The notes under the pieces were generated by a model that did no database searches, was not told where the DNA came from, and saw only the letters and a list, made by a program, of their open reading frames with translations. A DNA stretch of 64,000 nucleotides, from assembly GCF_014645835.1 (NCBI RefSeq), contig NZ_BMMM01000001.1, forward strand, positions 248,001 through 312,000, in the 5' to 3' direction. The translations under genes and the position numbers were made by a program. This DNA is from Streptomyces albiflavescens. GTDB taxonomy: Bacteria; Actinomycetota; Actinomycetes; Streptomycetales; Streptomycetaceae. Shown here in pieces: positions 54,975 through 63,636 of this stretch. Numbering within the stretch: position 1 is the stretch's first letter; the number at the start of each line of letters is the position of its first letter.

Positions 54975-56489
54975 TCAGGTGGACCTCGGCGGCTTGATCC
55001 ACCCCAGCGAACGCTCCACGGCTCGCTTCCAGTTGTCGTATTCCGACTCACGCCGCTCGGGGTCCATGTCCGGCAACCATTGGCCGGCCCGGTGCCAGTT
55101 GCGGCGCAGGACTTCGAGGTCCGGCCAGTAGCCGGCGGCGAGGCCCGCGGCGTAGGCGGCGCCGAGGGAAACCGTCTCGGAGACCATGGGCCGCACCACG
55201 GGCACGTCGAGCACGTCGGCCACGAACTGCATGAGCAGGTTGTCCGCTGTCATGCCGCCGTCCACCTTGAGCTGCTTCAGGGCGACCGAGAAGTCGGCGT
55301 TCATGGCGTCGACGACCTCGCGTGTCTGCCAGCCGGTGGCCTCCAGGACGGCTCGGGCCAGGTGTCCCTTGGTGATGTACGAGGTGAGGCCGACGATGAC
55401 CCCGCGCGCGTCGCTGCGCCAGTGGGGTGCGAAGAGACCCGAGAACGCGGGGACGATGTAGCAACCGCCGTTGTCCTCGACCGTCCGCGCGAGCGTCTCG
55501 ATCTCCGGCGCGCTGCCGATCAGTCCCAGACGGTCACGGAACCACTGGACCAGCGAGCCGGTGACAGCGATCGAACCTTCCAGGGCGTAGACCGGGGCCT
55601 GGTCCCCGATCTTGTAGGCGACGGTCGTGAGGAGTCCGTTCCGGGACCGCACGACATCGGTACCGGTGTTGAGCAGCAGGAAGCTGCCCGTTCCGTACGT
55701 GCACTTCGCCTCGCCCGGGGAGAAACACGTCTGGCCGAACAGGGCGGCCTGCTGGTCACCGAGGGCGGCCGTGATACGGACCCCCGGGAGGACCGCGTCG
55801 GCATCGCCGTAGCCCTCGGCCGAAGAACGGATCTCGGGCAGCATGGGGCGCGGAACCCCGAAGAACGCCAGCAGCTCCTCGTCCCAGGTGAGCGTGCGGA
55901 TGTTCATCAGCATGGTGCGACTGGCATTGGTTACGTCGGTGATGTGCAGGCCGCCGCCCGCGCCCCCGGTGAGGTTCCAGATCAGCCAGCTCTCCATGGT
56001 GCCGATCAACACCTCGCCGTCCTCGGCGCGCTGAGCCAGTCCCTTCACATGGTCGAACAGCCAGCGGATCCGCGGCGCCGAGAAGTAGGTCGAGGGTGCC
56101 AGACCGCAACGCTCGATGAAGAATTCATCTCCGGGTTGGTCTCTCAGGCCCTCGACCAGCGGTCCTGTGCGGGTGTCCTGCCAGACGATCGCCCTGCCCA
56201 GGGGCGCACCCGTCCGCCGGTCCCAGAGCACCGTCGTCTCTCGCTGGTTGGCAATACCGATGGCGGCGATCTCGCCGGCGCCTACACCGGCGTCGGACAG
56301 CGCCTCGGGCATGATGCGCTGCAGATTGCGCCAGATCTCGACGGCGTCGTGCTCGACCCAGCCGGGCCGGGGGAAATGCTGCTGATGCTCTCGTTGGGCG
56401 ACCGACACCAGCCGCCCATGGTGGTCGAACAGGATGCATCGGGTGGAGTTGGTGCCCTGATCGATGGACATCACATACCGTTCAACCAT
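54975..56489 (-). CDS. glpK: Glycerol kinase
   Basis: Phosphorylates glycerol to glycerol 3-phosphate. The 504-residue FGGY-family protein has [35 protein letters not shown], the family signature in [24 protein letters not shown] and [21 protein letters not shown]. The IclR/GylR-type regulator lies 39 bases upstream on the same strand. The glycerol facilitator and glycerol-3-phosphate dehydrogenase genes that accompany it in the Streptomyces gyl operon are absent on both sides, so this is probably a second, reduced gyl locus. Confidence 0.95.
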   Translation of the reverse strand: MVERYVMSIDQGTNSTRCILFDHHGRLVSVAQREHQQHFPRPGWVEHDAVEIWRNLQRIMPEALSDAGVGAGEIAAIGIANQRETTVLWDRRTGAPLGRAIVWQDTRTGPLVEGLRDQPGDEFFIERCGLAPSTYFSAPRIRWLFDHVKGLAQRAEDGEVLIGTMESWLIWNLTGGAGGGLHITDVTNASRTMLMNIRTLTWDEELLAFFGVPRPMLPEIRSSAEGYGDADAVLPGVRITAALGDQQAALFGQTCFSPGEAKCTYGTGSFLLLNTGTDVVRSRNGLLTTVAYKIGDQAPVYALEGSIAVTGSLVQWFRDRLGLIGSAPEIETLARTVEDNGGCYIVPAFSGLFAPHWRSDARGVIVGLTSYITKGHLARAVLEATGWQTREVVDAMNADFSVALKQLKVDGGMTADNLLMQFVADVLDVPVVRPMVSETVSLGAAYAAGLAAGYWPDLEVLRRNWHRAGQWLPDMDPERRESEYDNWKRAVERSLGWIKPPRST

Positions 56490-56528
56490 GATCGGGTCTG
56501 CCTTCCGATGTGTCGAGGAGGCGGGGGT

Positions 56529-57296
56529 TCACCAGCGGGTTGCTCCCAGGTCTCTGGAGATCGCCCGTGCGGCCTCGCGGAGCAGGGTGATCAGGCTCGG
56601 CCGGGGACGGCCCTGGCTGTCGCAGATCCTCTCCACCGGGCCGGACAGGCTGATGGCGCCCACCACGAGGCCGCCGTGCCCGCGGATCGGCGAGGCGACG
56701 CCGGCCTCGCCCATGCTCATTTCCTGCACCTCGGCGGCCCATCCGAGTTCCCGGATCTCGGCGAGCGCCCGGGTGAGCTGCTCCGGGACGACCAGGGTGT
56801 GCCGGGTGTAGGCCTCCAGCCCGACTTCCAGGGCCGGCTCGAGGGGCGCGGTCCCGAAGGCCAGCAGAACCTTGCCGAGCGAGGAGGCGTGGAGAGGGAG
56901 CAGCGAACCCACGTCCAGGGTCTGGAGCGTGTCGTCCGGCCGAAACACGTGGTGGATGACGAGGACGTTGCCCTCCAAGGGGGTGCCCAGGCGGACCGCT
57001 TCCCCACTACGGGCGGCGAGTGCGTCGGCCCAGTTGATGGAGCGTGACCGCAGCTCATTGACGTCGAGGTAGCTGGTGCCGAGGTGCAGCAGGGCCGCCC
57101 CGAGCTGGTACTTCCCGGTCGCCGCGTCCTGCTCCACGAAATCCACGTGCTGGAGGGTGCGCAGAATGCCGTGCGCGGTGCCCTTCGCCAGTCCGAGCGA
57201 GGCCGCCACCTCGCCGAGCCCGAGCCGACGGGGCCCGCCGGCGAGCAGACGCAGGATCGCCGCCGCCCGTTCGATCGACTGGACTGGGCCGGCCAT
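56529..57296 (-). CDS. IclR-family regulator, GylR-type
   Basis: A 255-residue regulator with an N-terminal winged helix (SIERAAAILRLLAGGPRRLGLGEVAASLGLAKGTAHGILRTL) and the IclR effector domain (LHASSLGKVLLAFG, EMSMGEAGVASPIRGHGGLVVGAISLSGPVERI). The close match to GylR and the adjacent glpK suggest repression of glycerol use, relieved by glycerol 3-phosphate. No ribosome site is visible before ATG 57296; TAGGCT 6 bases upstream could be a -10 element for a leaderless transcript. The 197 bases upstream to 57493 hold only promoter DNA. Confidence 0.9.
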   Translation of the reverse strand: MAGPVQSIERAAAILRLLAGGPRRLGLGEVAASLGLAKGTAHGILRTLQHVDFVEQDAATGKYQLGAALLHLGTSYLDVNELRSRSINWADALAARSGEAVRLGTPLEGNVLVIHHVFRPDDTLQTLDVGSLLPLHASSLGKVLLAFGTAPLEPALEVGLEAYTRHTLVVPEQLTRALAEIRELGWAAEVQEMSMGEAGVASPIRGHGGLVVGAISLSGPVERICDSQGRPRPSLITLLREAARAISRDLGATRW

Positions 57297-57493
57297 GACA
57301 CGAGCCTATTACCGTCATGGAGGGTCCGCTTTACGTGCAGGCGGGTGCTTCACCATTGAATGACCGTTGATGTTCGGTAATGCCGACCGTGATTCGTTGA
57401 CCGGCCTCACCGCGCTCCATAGCGTGCTCTCAGGCCCGGCAACGTCCGCTGAGCCCCGGCATCCGGCCGACAGCGGTCACCGGAGGAGAGCAC

Positions 57494-57919
57494 ATGGCGC
57501 TACAGCTCTATACGAAGCCCCGGGAGGTAGTGGAGCACGTCTGTCCGCTGCCTCATTTCACCGGGGCCGTCTCGGCCGTACGCCGACAGGCGAGGGCAGT
57601 CCTCGCCGACTGGAACGTGTGCCCCGAGATCGTCGATGACGCACTCCTGGTGGTGACGGAACTGGTCACCAACGCGATCGTGCATGCCGTGCCCCCGGCG
57701 GAGCTACGGATGTCATGGGTCTGCGACGACGGGCTCGGCACCCTGCGCATCGAAGTCACCGACGCGGGACGTGTGCTTCCGACCGGACAGTCGCCCGCGG
57801 GAATCGACCCGGACGAGCACGGCCGCGGCGAGGAGATCGTCCACGCACTGGCGACTCGGCACGGCATACATGTCCACTCCGGCCGGATCACCCGGTGGGC
57901 CGATCTCCTCGCGGCATGA
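57494..57919 (+). CDS. RsbW-like ATP-binding anti-sigma/serine kinase protein
   Basis: A 141-residue single GHKL ATPase domain: DDALLVVTELVTNAIVHAVPPAEL (N box) and LRIEVTDAGRVLP (G1 box, with D-x-G). Streptomyces genomes carry dozens of these; most act on anti-sigma antagonists or as stand-alone signalling kinases. The Arg-rich N-terminus and overall length are usual. No partner STAS gene adjoins it, so its network is unknown. ATG 57494 has GGAG about 9 bases upstream. Confidence 0.88.
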   Translation: MALQLYTKPREVVEHVCPLPHFTGAVSAVRRQARAVLADWNVCPEIVDDALLVVTELVTNAIVHAVPPAELRMSWVCDDGLGTLRIEVTDAGRVLPTGQSPAGIDPDEHGRGEEIVHALATRHGIHVHSGRITRWADLLAA

Positions 57920-57925
57920 GAGTGC

Positions 57926-57943
57926 GCGCCTGGCACCAGGCGC
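57926..57943. terminator. Short hairpin between convergent genes
   Basis: GCGCCTG and CAGGCGC pair around a GCAC loop, 6 bases after the RsbW-like stop and before the nitrobindin-like stop. Confidence 0.5.
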
Positions 57944-58003
57944 AAGGCGGGCAATTCCCCGTTCCGAGTCCGAGCGACATCGTCGACTCGGGCGCTCGAC
58001 CTC

Positions 58004-58564
58004 CTACGACACGCCTGAAGAGGTACAACCCCCGCGTCGCAGCCGTGCCGAGAGATGGTGCTGCATCGGCTGACCGACCGCCTCGAGGTCGTGGCTGAAC
58101 GTGAGCGTGTCGTCGGTCAGCGTGTAGCGGCGACGGGTGGCGCCGACCTTCTTGGCCGTGGGGGCGAGGGCCACCTCGTGGCTGGACAGATCGACCGTGC
58201 CGGCGGTCGCACGGCCGACCAAGATCTCCGCGATGCCGGTGGGCTGAGTGATCAATGCCTCCACCCGGCCGTCGGGCTGAAGCCGCCACCAGCCGCTCTC
58301 CCGCGCCGACGGACGCAGCGGCGCGTCATCGGCGTCGAGCAGCCAGGCCCGGGCCTCGTAGCGCAGGAAGGGGCGCCCGTCGTGGCTGAAGGTCACTTCC
58401 TGCGCGTACGCGAAGTCCCCGGTGAGCGTCGGGTACCCGCCCTGGCCCCGACCGTGCCAGGAGCCCAGGAGGCCGAGCACGGGCTCTAGCAATGCGTGCG
58501 GTGCCGGGGCCTCGTCCGGTCGGTGACTGTCGGGGTACGGGTACTCCGGTGCGGGGTCGAACAC
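58004..58564 (-). CDS. Nitrobindin-like (DUF1794/THAP4-type) beta-barrel protein
   Basis: A 186-residue fatty-acid-binding-protein-like barrel. The family signature G-x-W-x-G-x-G appears as [13 protein letters not shown], followed by [23 protein letters not shown] and the late [22 protein letters not shown], in which the His residues could include the heme ligand. Nitrobindins bind ferric heme and react with nitric oxide or peroxynitrite. GTG 58564 is chosen because GGAG lies 9 bases upstream; the frame extends to 58630. Confidence 0.85.
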   Translation of the reverse strand: MFDPAPEYPYPDSHRPDEAPAPHALLEPVLGLLGSWHGRGQGGYPTLTGDFAYAQEVTFSHDGRPFLRYEARAWLLDADDAPLRPSARESGWWRLQPDGRVEALITQPTGIAEILVGRATAGTVDLSSHEVALAPTAKKVGATRRRYTLTDDTLTFSHDLEAVGQPMQHHLSARLRRGGCTSSGVS

Positions 58565-58693
58565 GGTGCGCGCTCCTGGGGTCGGTGCCGATGCCGGGTG
58601 GCAGCCTAGGGGGTTGTCGGCGACGCGCACGTGAGGCTGTCCTCGGGCCCCTCACCGCCGTCCTGACGCCGGTGGTTCGGCGGCGTCATTCCT

Positions 58694-58708
58694 GTTTCGC
58701 CGCGAAAC
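58694..58708. promoter_or_regulatory. Perfect 15-base palindrome in the intergenic region
   Basis: GTTTCGC-C-GCGAAAC lies in the 329 gene-free bases between the nitrobindin-like gene and the ECF sigma gene. Its distance from the nitrobindin start (about 130 bases) would suit an operator. Apart from this the stretch shows no gene; a short frame ending near 58770 is not convincing. Confidence 0.4.
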
Positions 58709-58893
58709 GATCATTGTTCCACGCCGCCGAACAGGTGCTGCCGACCGTCCCGGGCTGGGCCGCCGACTGACGAGTCACCCACGGTCTTCGACCAGGCCGA
58801 AGCCGGCGATCCCGCTTCGGGCCGGAGAGCGACGCTCCCATGGGCACCTGGCTCCATTCGCGCCCCGCGCCCCGAAGCGAGAAGAATCGGAAC

Positions 58894-59538
58894 ATGAGCT
58901 TCCGCAAAGGGCGGGCAATCTCCTGGCGCGGGCGCACCGTATATACGGGTATGCAAGGGTTCCGGGTTCCGGTGAGCCGCCTTCCGGACGAGGCGCTACT
59001 GTCCGGACTGGCCACCGGTGACCCGGAACTCGCCATTACCTTCGTGCGAAGGTTCCAGCACACGGTCTTCGGTGTCGCCATCGCCGTCATCGGGGATCCA
59101 CAGCTCGCCGAGGACATCACCCAGCAGACGTTCGAGCGTGCATGGCGTCATGCGCAGATGTACGACTCGCGCCGCGGCTCGGTGACGACTTGGCTGACGA
59201 CCATTGCCCACAACCTCGCCATCGACACCGTCCGCACACGGCGGCCGGAACCGGTGGCACCCGAAGATCTCGACGCCATCCTGGGCGTCGTCAGCGAGAC
59301 ACCCGAACAGCACGCGCTCGCCGACGAGGCGTCCTCCCGGCTGCGGGCCGCCGTGTCGGAGCTGCCGCGCGAACAGGGTCGTGCCCTGGTGATGGCGGGT
59401 ATCTACGGAATGACGGCCCAGCAGATCGCCGACCGGGAGAAGATCCCGCTCGGCACCGCCAAGACGCGCATCAGGACGGCGATGGGAAAGCTGAGGACCA
59501 CGCTCGCGTCTCCGAAGCGAGGCAATGATGTCCAGTGA
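58894..59538 (+). CDS. ECF-type RNA polymerase sigma factor
   Basis: About 214 residues. Region 2 is seen in AITFVRRFQHTVFGVAIAVIGDPQLAEDITQQTFERAWRHAQMYD then SVTTWLTTIAHNLAIDTVR, and region 4 in AVSELPREQGRALVMAGIYGMTAQQIADREKIPLGTAKTRIRTAMGKL. The overlap of 14 bases with a zinc-finger anti-sigma gene marks the usual pair. The start is uncertain: ATG 58840, 58894 and 58951 are all in frame, and a 12-base palindrome (CCGTATATACGG, 58937-58948) sits just before the last. Confidence 0.88.
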   Translation: MSFRKGRAISWRGRTVYTGMQGFRVPVSRLPDEALLSGLATGDPELAITFVRRFQHTVFGVAIAVIGDPQLAEDITQQTFERAWRHAQMYDSRRGSVTTWLTTIAHNLAIDTVRTRRPEPVAPEDLDAILGVVSETPEQHALADEASSRLRAAVSELPREQGRALVMAGIYGMTAQQIADREKIPLGTAKTRIRTAMGKLRTTLASPKRGNDVQ

Positions 59539-60280
59539 AGTGACCTGCGAGAAGCTGCGGGAGCTCGGCGCCGAGCTGGCTCTCGGTGTGCTGCCCGCCC
59601 GCGAGCGGGCCGGCGCGGTCGCCCACTTGGACCACTGTGCGGACTGCCGGGAGTACATCGAGCAGCTGACCCTCGCGGGCGACGGGCTGGTCGGGTTGCT
59701 GCCGGGCCGCGAGCCGCCGGTCGGCTTGGAGACCCGGGTGACGCAGGCACTGACCCAGGCGGCGGCGCGCGAGGGGCGTCTGCCCGCCCGCGGGTCCGGC
59801 ATCGCCCGCATGGGCCTCCGCGGCCGGGTACGGCTGCGGGTCGCCTCGGCCGTGGCCGCGCTCGTCCTCGCCGTCGGGTTCGGCGGCTGGGCGGTCGGCA
59901 CCGTGATCGAGGAGGCCACGGCCGGCTCTGCCCAATCCACCGAGAACGAGGCGGGCCTGTTGGAGGGAGGACTGACCTCGGCGCACGCCCCCAAGCGGCC
60001 GACCGGTGAGATCTACGCTTACCCCGGATCTCCGGGCTGGATGTACATGAAGGTCAACCTCGCCGCGGCCGGTACTCCGTACACGGGGCAGGTCACCTGC
60101 CTGCTGGCCCACAGTGACGGCACCGTGGACCTCGTGGGCAACTTCACCCTGCGTGAGGGCTATGGCTTCTGGGGTGGCCCTGCCTCCGTCGACCCCTCAA
60201 AGCTCTCCAGCGCACGGCTGACGTCGCCCGACGGCACCGTGCTTGCCACGGCCCAGTTCGAGACGGACGACGTGACGTGA
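59525..60280 (+). CDS. Zinc-finger anti-sigma factor with single membrane segment
   Basis: A 251-residue partner of the ECF sigma factor. The ZAS zinc motif H34-x3-C38-x2-C41 (HLDHCADC) lies in the cytoplasmic N-domain, one membrane segment follows at about 112-130 (ASAVAALVLAVGFGGWAVGTV), and an extracytoplasmic RskA-like domain follows (GWMYMKVNLAAAGTPYTGQVTC). It holds the sigma factor inactive until an envelope or redox signal. ATG 59525 lies inside the sigma gene; a second ATG is adjacent. Confidence 0.9.
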   Translation: MMSSEVTCEKLRELGAELALGVLPARERAGAVAHLDHCADCREYIEQLTLAGDGLVGLLPGREPPVGLETRVTQALTQAAAREGRLPARGSGIARMGLRGRVRLRVASAVAALVLAVGFGGWAVGTVIEEATAGSAQSTENEAGLLEGGLTSAHAPKRPTGEIYAYPGSPGWMYMKVNLAAAGTPYTGQVTCLLAHSDGTVDLVGNFTLREGYGFWGGPASVDPSKLSSARLTSPDGTVLATAQFETDDVT

Positions 60281-60332
60281 CCCGGCAGGCGCCTGAGCCG
60301 CCGGCGCGCCGTGCGGGACGCCGTACCGGGCT

Positions 60333-61247
60333 TCAGTGGTGCGCGACGCGGAGCCCCTGGCGCGGAAGCATCGCGCCGAGGACCGCGGCCAGCTCGGGGA
60401 CCGTGGGCCGGGCCGAGGGATCGTTCCCCAGGCAGCCGTCGATGGCCGAGGCGAGAGCCCTCGGCAGGCGCCGCCTCGACGCGATCGACGGGGCGCTCTG
60501 CTCCAGCTGCGGATACCAGTCGTGCCGAACCCCCGGGCCGTTGTCGTTCTCCGAGTCCGCGGTGCTCGCGTCGTAGGGCTCATCCGCGGTCTCGCCACGC
60601 TCGAAGGGCACGTCACCGCCCGCCACCTCGTACAAGGTGATCCCGATGCCCCACACGTCGGCCGCGGCCGACAGTTGTCCGCCGCGCGCCTGCTCCGGTG
60701 AGAGGTAGCAGAACGTGCCCACGCCGGGAGGAGCGGTTCCGGGCGGCCGCGCCACGCTCAGATCGAGCACCTTCGCGTGGCCGCAGTCCACCACGATGTT
60801 GGACGGCTTGAGGTCCAGATGCAGCAGGCCCTGACCATGCAGGTAGTGGATCGCGGAACACAGCTGCACACCGAGCAGGGCCACGTCGGAGGCGGCCGGG
60901 CGGCGCCTCAGGCGATCGATGAGGTGGGACAGTGTCTCCCCGGTGAGCGTTTCCAGGACGACGAGCGGCTCGGGCGACTCGAAGGTCTCGTACGCGCGGA
61001 CCAGGTGCGGATGGGCGAAGGTCCGAAGCCACCGGCCTTCCTGCAGCAGCCGATCCCGCAGTAGCGCGTCGTCGTGGCGGTCCGGACGCATCATCTTGAT
61101 GACGCACCGGCAGGCCCGCTGCTCGCTCCAGGAGTCGTACAGGTCCAGCCATCCCGTGCGCGTCAGGTGGCCCAGGATCTCGTAACCCGAGGCCGGACGG
61201 GCGCCCGGTGCCAAGGCCGGGACCGGTCCTGCCTGAGCGTCCGTCAT
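60333..61247 (-). CDS. Atypical Ser/Thr protein kinase (Hanks type)
   Basis: A 304-residue soluble kinase. The Lys of the N-lobe is in CRCVIKMMRP, the catalytic loop is HLDLKPSNIVV (HRD changed to HLD) and the metal loop is DLS instead of DFG (KVLDLSVARPPG). The Gly-rich loop is poor (GHLTRTGWLDLYDS). The activation segment (GVGTFCYLSPEQARGG) and later lobe are normal. The catalytic Asp residues remain, so activity is possible. No membrane segment is present. Its start overlaps the ABC exporter stop by 4 bases, so it probably regulates or is co-expressed with that transporter. Confidence 0.87.
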   Translation of the reverse strand: MTDAQAGPVPALAPGARPASGYEILGHLTRTGWLDLYDSWSEQRACRCVIKMMRPDRHDDALLRDRLLQEGRWLRTFAHPHLVRAYETFESPEPLVVLETLTGETLSHLIDRLRRRPAASDVALLGVQLCSAIHYLHGQGLLHLDLKPSNIVVDCGHAKVLDLSVARPPGTAPPGVGTFCYLSPEQARGGQLSAAADVWGIGITLYEVAGGDVPFERGETADEPYDASTADSENDNGPGVRHDWYPQLEQSAPSIASRRRLPRALASAIDGCLGNDPSARPTVPELAAVLGAMLPRQGLRVAHH

Positions 61248-63106
61248 GACAGCACCGTTCCCGCTGACGAGGAGCCCGCCTGCACGGGACCGGTCAGGGC
61301 GTGCAGCCGGTGGAGCCGGGCGTACGTCCCGCCGTGCACGAGCAGCTCGTCGTGCGGACCGGACTCGACGACCCGGCCGCTGTCGAGCACCACGATCCGT
61401 GTGGCGTCACGGACGGTGAGCAGATTGTGCGAGATGACGACGGTCGTTCGTCCGGCCATGAGGCGGCGCAGCGGATCCATGATCCTGCGGCCCGACTGCG
61501 CGTCGAGGCCGGTGGTCGGTTCGTCCAGGAGCAGTACGGGCGCGTCCCTGATCACCGCTCGCGCGATCGCCAGGCGCTGGCGCTGTCCGCCGGACAGTGT
61601 CCGACCGCGCTGGCCGACCATCGTGTCGTAGCCCTCCGGAAGCGACTGAATGAACTCGTGGGCGTCCGCGGCGCGCGCCGCCGCGACGATCTCCGCCTCC
61701 GTCGCCTCGGGTCGGCCGTAGGCGATGTTCTCGCGCACCGTGCCGTGGAAGACGAGCGTCTCCTGCAGCACCACCGCGACGCTCTCCCGCACGTCGGACA
61801 GGAGCAGATCTCGCAGATCGGTCCCGTCGAGTCGGACCGTGCCCTGATCGGGATCGTAGAAACGGAGCTGCAGCTTGGCGACGGTGGACTTGCCTGCCCC
61901 GCTGGCCCCGACCAGCGCCAGGGTCTCGCCGGGGGCGACGTGGAACGAGACACCGGACAGCGCCCAGCGCGCGGTACCGGGATAGCGGAAGGACACGCCG
62001 TCGAATTCGATGTCGCCCCGCGCTCGGCCGATCCGCCGGGCGTCGGCGGACTCGACGACCTGGGGGCGCTGGTCCAGCAACTCGATGATCCGTTCGGCGG
62101 ACGCCGACGCGGCGTAGAAGCTGCTGCCGAGACGGGAGAGGCCGTGGATCGGGCCGTAGAGCTTGCCGATCAGCGCCAGGAAGACCAGGAGCCCGCCCAG
62201 CGTGAGCTCGCCCTGCGCCAGTTTCCAGGTGCCGAGCCCCATGACGGCAAGGGCGCCGGACACCTCGATGATCTCGACGAGCGGTCCGTAGACGGCATGG
62301 ATCCGCGCCGACGCCATCGCGGCGCGGAACTTGCCGACGTTCTCGCGCTCGAAGCGGCGCTGCTCCCAGTTCTGCCGGTTGTACGCCTGGACCAGGGCCA
62401 CGTTGCCCAACGACTCCTCGGCGACCGCGCTGAGCGAACCGCTGCGGCGTCTGCGTTCCCGCGACGCCTCCTTGATCAGCCGGGAGAAGTGGCGGGCGGC
62501 GCGCCAGAACAGCGGCACGATGACGAGCGCGAGGAGCGTCAGGTCCCACTGGAGGTAAAGGAGGAGACCGAGGAAGACGCCCAGCCGGATCACCTGGTAG
62601 AGCGCGTCCGCGACGCCCGAGAGCAGAAACGTCTCGACGGCGTCCACGTCACCCGTGACACGCGACAGCACGTCTCCGAGCCGCCGCCGCTCGAAGAACC
62701 CGAGCGACAGGCCCTGGACGTGCCGGAACACGTCGGAGCGCAAAGTCAGCAGGAACCGCTCGCTGACCCACGTGGACGTCAGGTCGTCGGCGAACCCCAG
62801 AAGGCCGGAGCCGACGATGAGTCCCAGATAGGTCGGCGCGATCCAGAGGAAGGGCCTCAGATCTCGTGGGACGAGCACCTCGTCCACCACGATCTTGAAG
62901 AGCCACAGTTCGGCCGCGTCGACGAGGGGTCCGATCAGGCTGAAGAGGACAAGAGGGACGAGCCAGCGCCGGCGACCGCGTGTGTAGGGCCAGAAACGCC
63001 GGAACACCTCACGCGGGGGCACTGGTGGCGCGGCCGCCACCACGGCATCGGCATCCTCGCCCACCGACAGCAGACGCCGCAGAATGTGCCGCGGGATACG
63101 CACCAT
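61244..63106 (-). CDS. ABC exporter, fused permease-ATPase
   Basis: A 620-residue half-transporter with six membrane segments (about 48-320) and a complete ATPase: Walker A VGASGAGKST, signature LSGGQRQRL, Walker B VLLLDEPTTGLD and the switch His in VISHNLL. No peptidase C39 domain is present. The arrangement is of the MsbA/lipid or peptide exporter type. The His-rich small gene lies 67 bases upstream and the kinase overlaps downstream, so the three look like one operon. Cargo unknown. Confidence 0.92.
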   Translation of the reverse strand: MVRIPRHILRRLLSVGEDADAVVAAAPPVPPREVFRRFWPYTRGRRRWLVPLVLFSLIGPLVDAAELWLFKIVVDEVLVPRDLRPFLWIAPTYLGLIVGSGLLGFADDLTSTWVSERFLLTLRSDVFRHVQGLSLGFFERRRLGDVLSRVTGDVDAVETFLLSGVADALYQVIRLGVFLGLLLYLQWDLTLLALVIVPLFWRAARHFSRLIKEASRERRRRSGSLSAVAEESLGNVALVQAYNRQNWEQRRFERENVGKFRAAMASARIHAVYGPLVEIIEVSGALAVMGLGTWKLAQGELTLGGLLVFLALIGKLYGPIHGLSRLGSSFYAASASAERIIELLDQRPQVVESADARRIGRARGDIEFDGVSFRYPGTARWALSGVSFHVAPGETLALVGASGAGKSTVAKLQLRFYDPDQGTVRLDGTDLRDLLLSDVRESVAVVLQETLVFHGTVRENIAYGRPEATEAEIVAAARAADAHEFIQSLPEGYDTMVGQRGRTLSGGQRQRLAIARAVIRDAPVLLLDEPTTGLDAQSGRRIMDPLRRLMAGRTTVVISHNLLTVRDATRIVVLDSGRVVESGPHDELLVHGGTYARLHRLHALTGPVQAGSSSAGTVLS

Positions 63107-63173
63107 GGCAAGGATCCGTCGTGGCTCGACGACGGAGCGGACCGGGTCCTCCAGGCCCCGGTCCGCTCAGCCC

Positions 63174-63356
63174 TCAGTGGCGGTGACCGTGGTCACCGTG
63201 GTCACCGCGGTGACCGTGGCGACCAGAATGGTGATCGTCGAACGAGTCACGACGATGGCGGCCGTGCCTCCTCATCGAGTTGTCGTCGTGCCTCGAGGTC
63301 GAATCCCTTCCGTGGTCACGGTGTTTGGCAGGAAAGAGATCACTGAAGATCGCCAT
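63174..63356 (-). CDS. His-rich 60-residue protein upstream of the ABC exporter
   Basis: MAIFSDLFPAKHRDHGRDST begins the protein; the remainder is rich in His, Arg and Asp (13 His) and ends in GDHGDHGHRH. GGAGG lies 6 bases before ATG 63356, a strong ribosome site, which makes it a real gene. The His/Asp pattern suggests metal binding. There are no cysteines and few Ser/Thr, so a lanthipeptide precursor is unlikely. It could be a metal-binding partner or substrate of the downstream ABC exporter. Confidence 0.7.
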   Translation of the reverse strand: MAIFSDLFPAKHRDHGRDSTSRHDDNSMRRHGRHRRDSFDDHHSGRHGHRGDHGDHGHRH

Positions 63357-63560
63357 TGCATTCCTCCGCTGAAATTACCCTCGTAGGAGATACGCGTCAG
63401 GGCCGGAAATGGATGGCGTCTCCTGGAAAAAGGAAGGATCTCTTTCCGGGGCTGCGGGGCTCGGGTGTGGCGACGACGGAGGCGGCCCTGGGGGACGGGG
63501 CGGGCGCCTGAAGCCGTGGAGACAGGCGTGAGCGGGTCTCCACTCCCCTGGGCGTCTGTG

Positions 63561-63593
63561 GGCCGTCGGCCGTGATGGGTACGGCCGACGGCC
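63561..63593 (-). terminator. Terminator hairpin of the C-terminal repeat protein gene
   Basis: GGCCGTCGGCCGT and ACGGCCGACGGCC form a perfect 13-base-pair stem with a 7-base loop, 43 bases after the stop on the minus strand. The rest of 63357-63560 shows no gene. Confidence 0.75.
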
Positions 63594-63636
63594 GGTTCTC
63601 CTGCACCCGCCGCTCAGCGCCGGGATGGGCGTCCGG

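Noticed and set aside
63174..63356. Lanthipeptide precursor for a RamC-like kinase and ABC exporter
   Set aside because: The peptide has no Cys and no Ser/Thr-rich core, and the kinase lacks a cyclase domain, so a SapB-type system does not fit.
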